In this document: positions 5,391 to 8,736 of the stretch, in pieces | How positions within the stretch are numbered: position 1 is the stretch's first letter | Layout: each line of letters begins with the position of its first letter | Source of the DNA: Chloroflexota bacterium | GTDB taxonomy: Bacteria; Chloroflexota; Anaerolineae; UBA7937; B3-Chlor | Direction: 5' to 3' | Assembly (NCBI GenBank): GCA_030616025.1 | Contig: JAUWYD010000034.1 | Location: 1-8,736, forward strand | DNA: 8,736 nucleotides | Program-made: the position numbers and the translations under genes | Notes under the pieces: model-generated | What the model saw: the letters and a program-made list of their open reading frames with translations, nothing else | Database searches by the model: none | What the model was told of the DNA's origin: nothing

Positions 5391-5611
5391 AGAGAATTGC
5401 CCTCTTGATTTTAGTGCTGTTGCCCATGCTCGCTTGTGGGGAGACACCAACTCCTGCGTTTGTGTATCCCACGCCAGCAACGCCCCCTGCACTCGTTGAG
5501 ACTGTTATGCTGAGCGGGGGAGAGGCGGCGCGGGTAATTTGTGTTGGTGGCCCTGTGAGCACCAGCATATACAGCGACGAAGTGATTGTCTACTGTCTCG
5601 ATAGCTACTAA
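5375..5611 (+). CDS. Small lipoprotein, 78 aa
   Basis: The start ATG 5375 has GGAGG 7 nt upstream, inside the end of the preceding gene. The N-terminus is a lipoprotein-type signal: basic MSKMVKR, hydrophobic IALLILVLLPML, then Ala-Cys at 20-21. The lipobox reads MLAC, with Met at -3 where Leu is usual, so lipidation is likely but not certain. A Pro/Thr-rich linker (GETPTPAFVYPTPATPP) leads to a small beta domain with Cys at 55 and 74 that could form a disulfide outside the membrane. Thr-Pro linkers after the lipid Cys are frequent in Chloroflexota. Possible roles are a host-surface or superinfection-exclusion lipoprotein, an outer spanin, or a virion membrane anchor. The sequence does not decide between them. 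Confidence 0.75.
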   Translation: MSKMVKRIALLILVLLPMLACGETPTPAFVYPTPATPPALVETVMLSGGEAARVICVGGPVSTSIYSDEVIVYCLDSY

Positions 5612-5620
5612 GGAGCAGTA
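5591..5620 (+). promoter_or_regulatory. Hairpin that masks the ribosome-binding site of the 841-aa gene
   Basis: TACTG-T-CTC (5591-5599) can pair with GAGCAGTA (5613-5620), eight base pairs with one bulged T. The right arm covers GAG of the Shine-Dalgarno AAGGAG (5610-5615) and the A of ATG 5620. The lipoprotein stop codon (5609-5611) is in the loop, so ribosomes finishing the lipoprotein would open it. This suggests translational coupling of the two genes. The pairing is visible; its use in the cell is inferred. Confidence 0.45.
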
Positions 5621-8145
5621 TGGCCAAACCTACAAAGCCGCTAACGCCCCCAGAGTTACCGGGCAAACCGGGGGGGCTCGGCCAGAAGTTTGAGGATACA
5701 ATAGAGCGTTTCTTTGCCTGGCTGTTCAATGAGGCCATTGAAACCTTCACCGACTGGCTCACCTGGGGCCTGGAACAGTTCATGCACTTCCTGCGCCCTG
5801 GTGCGCTCAGGGTTTTTGGACCCTTCCTTCGCTGGTACCGCGACCTCGACGGCCAACCGCAACCTATCAAGGATTTGGTTAACCAAGCCCTGGCCGAGGA
5901 CGGGGAATTTGGTGCGGCTGGCCTGGGCTTACTTGGGGCAACTGCGGGGAGTGCAGTGGTTGGAACAGTTACCGGCTCACTAATGGCCCCGGTTACTTAT
6001 CTGATCAACCGGCTACTAAGGCCGGGACGGGTTGACCCATCGGCGGCCTGGGCGATGATTTGGCGTGATCCAACCTTGACCGCAGAACTCCGTGAGCACC
6101 TTGCGGACGGGGGTTGGTCAGAGAACCTGATCAATGACTGGGCATCAATTCTACAGCCTCGGTTAGGCCCCGTTGAACTGTTCACCCACCAGTTCCTGAC
6201 GGGCGGCAGTCCCGCCGATGTAGCAGCAGAATTAAGTCGTCTTGGCTACAGTGCCGACAATGCAACTAAACTATACGAACTTGCCAGAATGGTCCCCGGC
6301 TCGAGTGACCTGGTTAGGATGGCCGTCCGTGAAGCCTGGAGGGATGACGTGGCCACTGAGTGGGGTTACGACCAGGACCGTCCAGATGAGTTTCTCGAAT
6401 GGATGCACAAGCAAGGTGACGTTGATGGGTGGGCTGAAAAGTATTGGCGTGCGCACTGGGAGTTGCCCGGCCTGAATACCGTCCTCGACATCCTCTACCG
6501 TGTACCGGAATTTGACACGGAGGACCTGGAGACCTTCCTGCGCATCTCCGACATTCCGGCCACTTGGCGGGACTACATCAAGAGAACGGCTTACAGGCCC
6601 CTAACCCGGGTTGACGTTCGTAGGATGTATGCTCTCGGTGTCCTCACCAGGGATGAAGTCAAGCGCAACTACCTGGACCTGGGTTACGACAACCTCAATG
6701 CCGAACGGATGACCGAGTTCACGATCCGCTTTGGGACCCAGGATGACCGGGAGGCAACAAAAGCGGATATTCTCTCATTCCTGAACGTTGGGGCTATCAC
6801 CACAGCCGAAGCCGCAACCTGGTTAGGGGAGATCGGCTACCCGGCGGATTTAGCATCCTACCTGGTTGCTCGGGAGTTGATGAAAGCCGAGCAGAAACGC
6901 ATTGCACAGCAAGTCAAGCATATCCGCAACTTGTATGTCCACAACGAGATCACGCCAAGCGAAGCCAGTAGCCGACTGGGAGCCATTGGGGTTCCAGCAG
7001 GAGAAATCCAGCAACTGCTCGATGAGTGGGATATTGACCGTGAGGCGAAGGTACAGCGTCCGTCCCGTGCAACTTTGGACAGGCTTTTCAAGCAAGATGT
7101 GATCACACAGGGGGATTACTATGAGGGTTTACATGCACTTGGCTATCAAGATCGGTACAAAGACTGGTATGTGGACAGCGTCCTTCGGCAAAAGGCCGAG
7201 GATGCACGCAAGGAAGAAGAGAAGGCGCGCGATGAACAGGAAGCAATCCGTAAGCGAAGAGTCAGGAGCGATTACCAGATCGCGAAGGCGGGCCTTGATG
7301 TGGACATGGCAGAGCTACAGACTGCGATCGCAGAGACACAGTTTGCGCTCCGAGAACGCCAGATCCGCTACCAGGAAGAGTCGCGGATTGCGCGGGAAGC
7401 CCTGACTGTAGCTGAGCTACAAGACGCCGCAACTAGGGACATTGCAAACCTGGAGGCACAGATCAAAGACCAGGAAAGTGCGATTGCTTTCCTACGTGAA
7501 CAGATCGAGGTGCTAGAAACCAGCATTGCAGATACCAGGCTCAAAGGGCTCCCACAGTCCGTATCCCTGACTGTTGGTGAGGCTGCCGTTGCTATCCGGA
7601 AGCATGAGGTAGAGATTGCAAACCTCGAGGTGAAGATCGAGGCGGTTCAGACAGAGATAGCAGAGATCAAGGTATCAATTACTCCCGCGAGCTCCGCAGC
7701 CGATGTGGAGAAAGCAGACGCCGACATTCTGAAGAAGCAGTTAGCGATCGAGAAGTTCCAGGATGACATGGCCACCCTGGAAGTCAAGATCGCCGAAATC
7801 CGTCTCACCCGCACCACCACTGTAGTCGAACTGACGGCGGAGGAAGTAGAACGCCAGATCACAGTACAGCAGGCAGCAATCGAGCTTGCACAGGATGATA
7901 TCGCAAAAGCAGGTGTTACAATTGCCGACCTGCGATCGCAAATTCACCAGCGTCGCGTGCAACTCCGGGAGGACCTGCGCATAGTAGAACGGGTTCGCTC
8001 TGTAGAGGAAGTCGAGAGCGAGTGGCAATCCGCCCTGCTGGCAATGACACAACGCCTCTCGGAGTTGCGGGCCAACTTGTCCGAACTGAGGGAACAGAAA
8101 GCACTACTTGCAGTCGAGTACCGTGTGGGAATAGCGGAGGAGTAA
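5620..8145 (+). CDS. Large helical-repeat and coiled-coil protein, 841 aa
   Basis: No family is named with confidence. In order: a Pro-rich N-terminus (1-20); an aromatic amphipathic region (24-75) with Trp 34, 46, 49 and 72; a Gly/Ala-rich hydrophobic stretch (97-132) able to cross or enter a membrane; a degenerate helical repeat (182-222); a Trp-rich linker (256-295); four exact 51-residue repeats (328-531); a highly charged hinge (524-550); and a long coiled coil (about 552-835) with short Thr/Val-rich breaks near 640-651, 683-692 and 728-739. No enzymatic motif is visible. Length and helicity recall a tape-measure protein, but no tail genes are present. A membrane-anchored delivery or internal virion protein is more in keeping with the context (inference). 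ATG 5620 follows TAAGGAG, which overlaps the preceding stop. Confidence 0.8.
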   Translation: MAKPTKPLTPPELPGKPGGLGQKFEDTIERFFAWLFNEAIETFTDWLTWGLEQFMHFLRPGALRVFGPFLRWYRDLDGQPQPIKDLVNQALAEDGEFGAAGLGLLGATAGSAVVGTVTGSLMAPVTYLINRLLRPGRVDPSAAWAMIWRDPTLTAELREHLADGGWSENLINDWASILQPRLGPVELFTHQFLTGGSPADVAAELSRLGYSADNATKLYELARMVPGSSDLVRMAVREAWRDDVATEWGYDQDRPDEFLEWMHKQGDVDGWAEKYWRAHWELPGLNTVLDILYRVPEFDTEDLETFLRISDIPATWRDYIKRTAYRPLTRVDVRRMYALGVLTRDEVKRNYLDLGYDNLNAERMTEFTIRFGTQDDREATKADILSFLNVGAITTAEAATWLGEIGYPADLASYLVARELMKAEQKRIAQQVKHIRNLYVHNEITPSEASSRLGAIGVPAGEIQQLLDEWDIDREAKVQRPSRATLDRLFKQDVITQGDYYEGLHALGYQDRYKDWYVDSVLRQKAEDARKEEEKARDEQEAIRKRRVRSDYQIAKAGLDVDMAELQTAIAETQFALRERQIRYQEESRIAREALTVAELQDAATRDIANLEAQIKDQESAIAFLREQIEVLETSIADTRLKGLPQSVSLTVGEAAVAIRKHEVEIANLEVKIEAVQTEIAEIKVSITPASSAADVEKADADILKKQLAIEKFQDDMATLEVKIAEIRLTRTTTVVELTAEEVERQITVQQAAIELAQDDIAKAGVTIADLRSQIHQRRVQLREDLRIVERVRSVEEVESEWQSALLAMTQRLSELRANLSELREQKALLAVEYRVGIAEE
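6601..7212 (+). repeat. Four tandem 51-residue helical repeats in the 841-aa protein
   Basis: Units are residues 328-378, 379-429, 430-480 and 481-531, with no insertion or deletion between the aligned positions. Each has a hydrophobic residue at 333/384/435/486, a (V/I/L)-T helix cap at T343, T394, T445 and T496, and a (L/I)-G-(Y/V) turn ending at 356, 407, 458 and 509. The consensus is roughly (T/S)(R/K)xx(I/V/L)xx(L/M)...xIT..(E/D)....L..(L/I)GY. A degenerate relative occupies 182-222 (S197, LGY 208-210). Each unit probably folds as a small helical bundle or hairpin pair. Confidence 0.8.
7192..8124 (+). repeat. Coiled-coil region with repeated A-I-E...Q-D-D-(M/I)-A modules
   Basis: Protein residues about 525-835 are a long heptad-like, Glu/Lys/Gln/Ile-rich coiled coil. 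Internal similarity is clear among residues 658-673 (AIRKHEVEIANLEVKI), 709-724 (AIEKFQDDMATLEVKI) and 753-768 (AIELAQDDIAKAGVTI), spaced 51 and 44 residues apart. The breaks between helices carry Ser/Thr/Val-rich loops. This suggests stacked helical hairpins instead of one unbroken rod. Confidence 0.65.
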
Positions 8146-8152
8146 AGACACA

Positions 8153-8311
8153 ATGCCAGACCTAAGACGCCAACTCGAGGAGCAGATTAAGAAGCTAAAA
8201 CAGGTTCAAGCCGCAGAGGTGAAGGCGCCTTCGCCCGTTTCCGAGGAGCAAACAGGGCAATCTCGTAAGTCGCCCGCTCCACCAAGTGCTCCAACTTCTC
8301 CGCCCGCCTGA
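8153..8311 (+). CDS. Possible 52-aa helix plus Pro-rich tail ORF
   Basis: ATG 8153 follows GGAGGAG (8137-8142), which is within the end of the 841-aa gene, and starts 7 nt after its stop. The first 25 residues are a charged amphipathic helix (LRRQLEEQIKKLKQVQAAEV). The rest is a Ser/Pro/Ala tail (KSPAPPSAPTSPPA). It overlaps the convergent minus-strand gene by 125 bp, and that gene has very gene-like codon use across the overlap. Either both genes are real and overlap tail to tail, or this ORF is spurious, its Pro-rich tail being an antisense reading. The good ribosome-binding site favours a real gene, but I am unsure. Confidence 0.45.
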   Translation: MPDLRRQLEEQIKKLKQVQAAEVKAPSPVSEEQTGQSRKSPAPPSAPTSPPA

Positions 8312-8736
8312 GCCAGTCCGGGTCAAATTCCCAAACCCAGGTCCGGTCATGCTCCTGATCGGCCAGATAGCCAAATAAATCCTGTGGGTTTAGGTGCAGG
8401 TGAGGTGGCCTGACCCAACCGTCCTTCCCCACAGTTCCGGCAATCCTCCCATATCGCTGTTTCTTCTGCACCTTCCTCAACCGTACCCCGTCCAGGTTCT
8501 GCTCCATGAACGCATACTTGATGGTCGTAAAGTGCCACTGCTCGAACAGATCAGGGGCCAACTGGACAGCGTCGCTCTTAATCCCCTTCAGTGTACGCAG
8601 ATCACCGAAGCGATAATCCTTCTTCGCGTTGATCTCCAGGTTCTCAGCGGGTCCCTCCAACTTCAACCATCCAACCTTGCCCGGGTCAATCATCCCCGCC
8701 AGGTTGCGGAACCCCACCTCGTCCACAATGAGACTG
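8187..8736 (-). CDS. 3' part of a convergent gene, Walker-B-like motif at the window edge
   Basis: The frame is open from the window edge to TAA at 8187-8189, giving 182 visible C-terminal residues; the true start lies beyond the window. Codon use is gene-like throughout and no plus-strand gene competes over 8312-8736. The first visible residues are SLIVDEVG. The hhhhDE form fits a Walker B motif of a P-loop ATPase, which in a tailless DJR virus would suggest the genome-packaging ATPase. The Walker A motif would be off the window, and no clear sensor or arginine-finger motif is visible downstream, so this stays tentative. Later features include LEGPAENLEINAKKDYRFG, FEQWHFTTIKYAF, WVRPPHLHLNP, a Trp-rich TWVWEFDPDWL segment and a basic tail (APRKRAKAP). 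It could also be a different replication or host gene. Confidence 0.7.
   Translation of the reverse strand, partial: SLIVDEVGFRNLAGMIDPGKVGWLKLEGPAENLEINAKKDYRFGDLRTLKGIKSDAVQLAPDLFEQWHFTTIKYAFMEQNLDGVRLRKVQKKQRYGRIAGTVGKDGWVRPPHLHLNPQDLFGYLADQEHDRTWVWEFDPDWLRRAEKLEHLVERATYEIALFAPRKRAKAPSPLRLEPVLAS

Noticed and set aside
5375..5611. Outer-spanin (Rz1-like) call for the lipoprotein
   Set aside because: Size, Pro content and overlap fit, but no inner-spanin partner with one N-terminal membrane segment and a coiled coil overlaps it. The overlapping gene is the Trp-rich protein.
5620..8145. Tail tape-measure protein
   Set aside because: Length and coiled coil fit, but no tail tube, sheath, assembly chaperone or distal tail gene is present, and the capsid candidate points to a tailless virion. 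Not fully excluded.
1..8736. CRISPR arrays, tRNA or rRNA genes, insertion sequences, attachment sites
   Set aside because: No regularly spaced direct repeats, cloverleaf-like sequence, transposase motif or terminal inverted repeats were seen on either strand.

Overview
The window looks like the virion-structural gene block of a virus of bacteria, either a free phage or an integrated element. The case for a bacterial host rests on a strong sigma70/sigmaA-type promoter (TTGACA-17-TAGAAT with a TG extension), Shine-Dalgarno sites before almost every gene, overlapping start/stop codons and a bacterial-type lipoprotein signal. The lipoprotein's Thr-Pro linker just after the lipid-acceptor Cys is a style common in Chloroflexota. 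That is only a weak hint about the host. No tail, portal, large terminase, integrase or tRNA gene is visible.

Layout. Positions 1-316 hold no convincing gene. They are G-rich on the plus strand and carry spaced T-tracts and repeated CCACTTTTG-type sites upstream of the promoter at 317-345. One co-directional run of eleven plus-strand genes follows: a 140-aa helical protein; a 374-aa protein best read as a double jelly-roll (DJR) major capsid protein; a 98-aa beta protein; a stem-loop in a G-rich spacer; a 130-aa beta-sandwich protein; a 146-aa virion-type protein; a 296-aa spike/lectin-like protein; a 66-aa protein with two membrane segments; a 69-aa alpha/beta protein; a 280-aa tryptophan-rich amphipathic protein; a 78-aa lipoprotein; and an 841-aa protein with helical repeats and a coiled coil. 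A 52-aa ORF may end the run. The right edge carries the 3' part of a convergent minus-strand gene whose first visible residues form a Walker-B-like motif.

Interpretation. A DJR-type capsid gene, several small beta-rich proteins and no tail genes suggest a tailless icosahedral virus, a group that usually has an internal membrane. The second half of the operon (two-membrane-segment protein, Trp-repeat protein, lipoprotein, giant repeat/coiled-coil protein) could be a membrane-linked set for genome delivery, virion-membrane organisation or host-envelope interaction. This is inference from sequence features and neighbourhood. The features of most interest are four exactly phased 51-residue repeats in the 841-aa protein, an 18-residue Trp repeat (spacing 7/11) in the 280-aa protein, and RNA hairpins at several gene starts.
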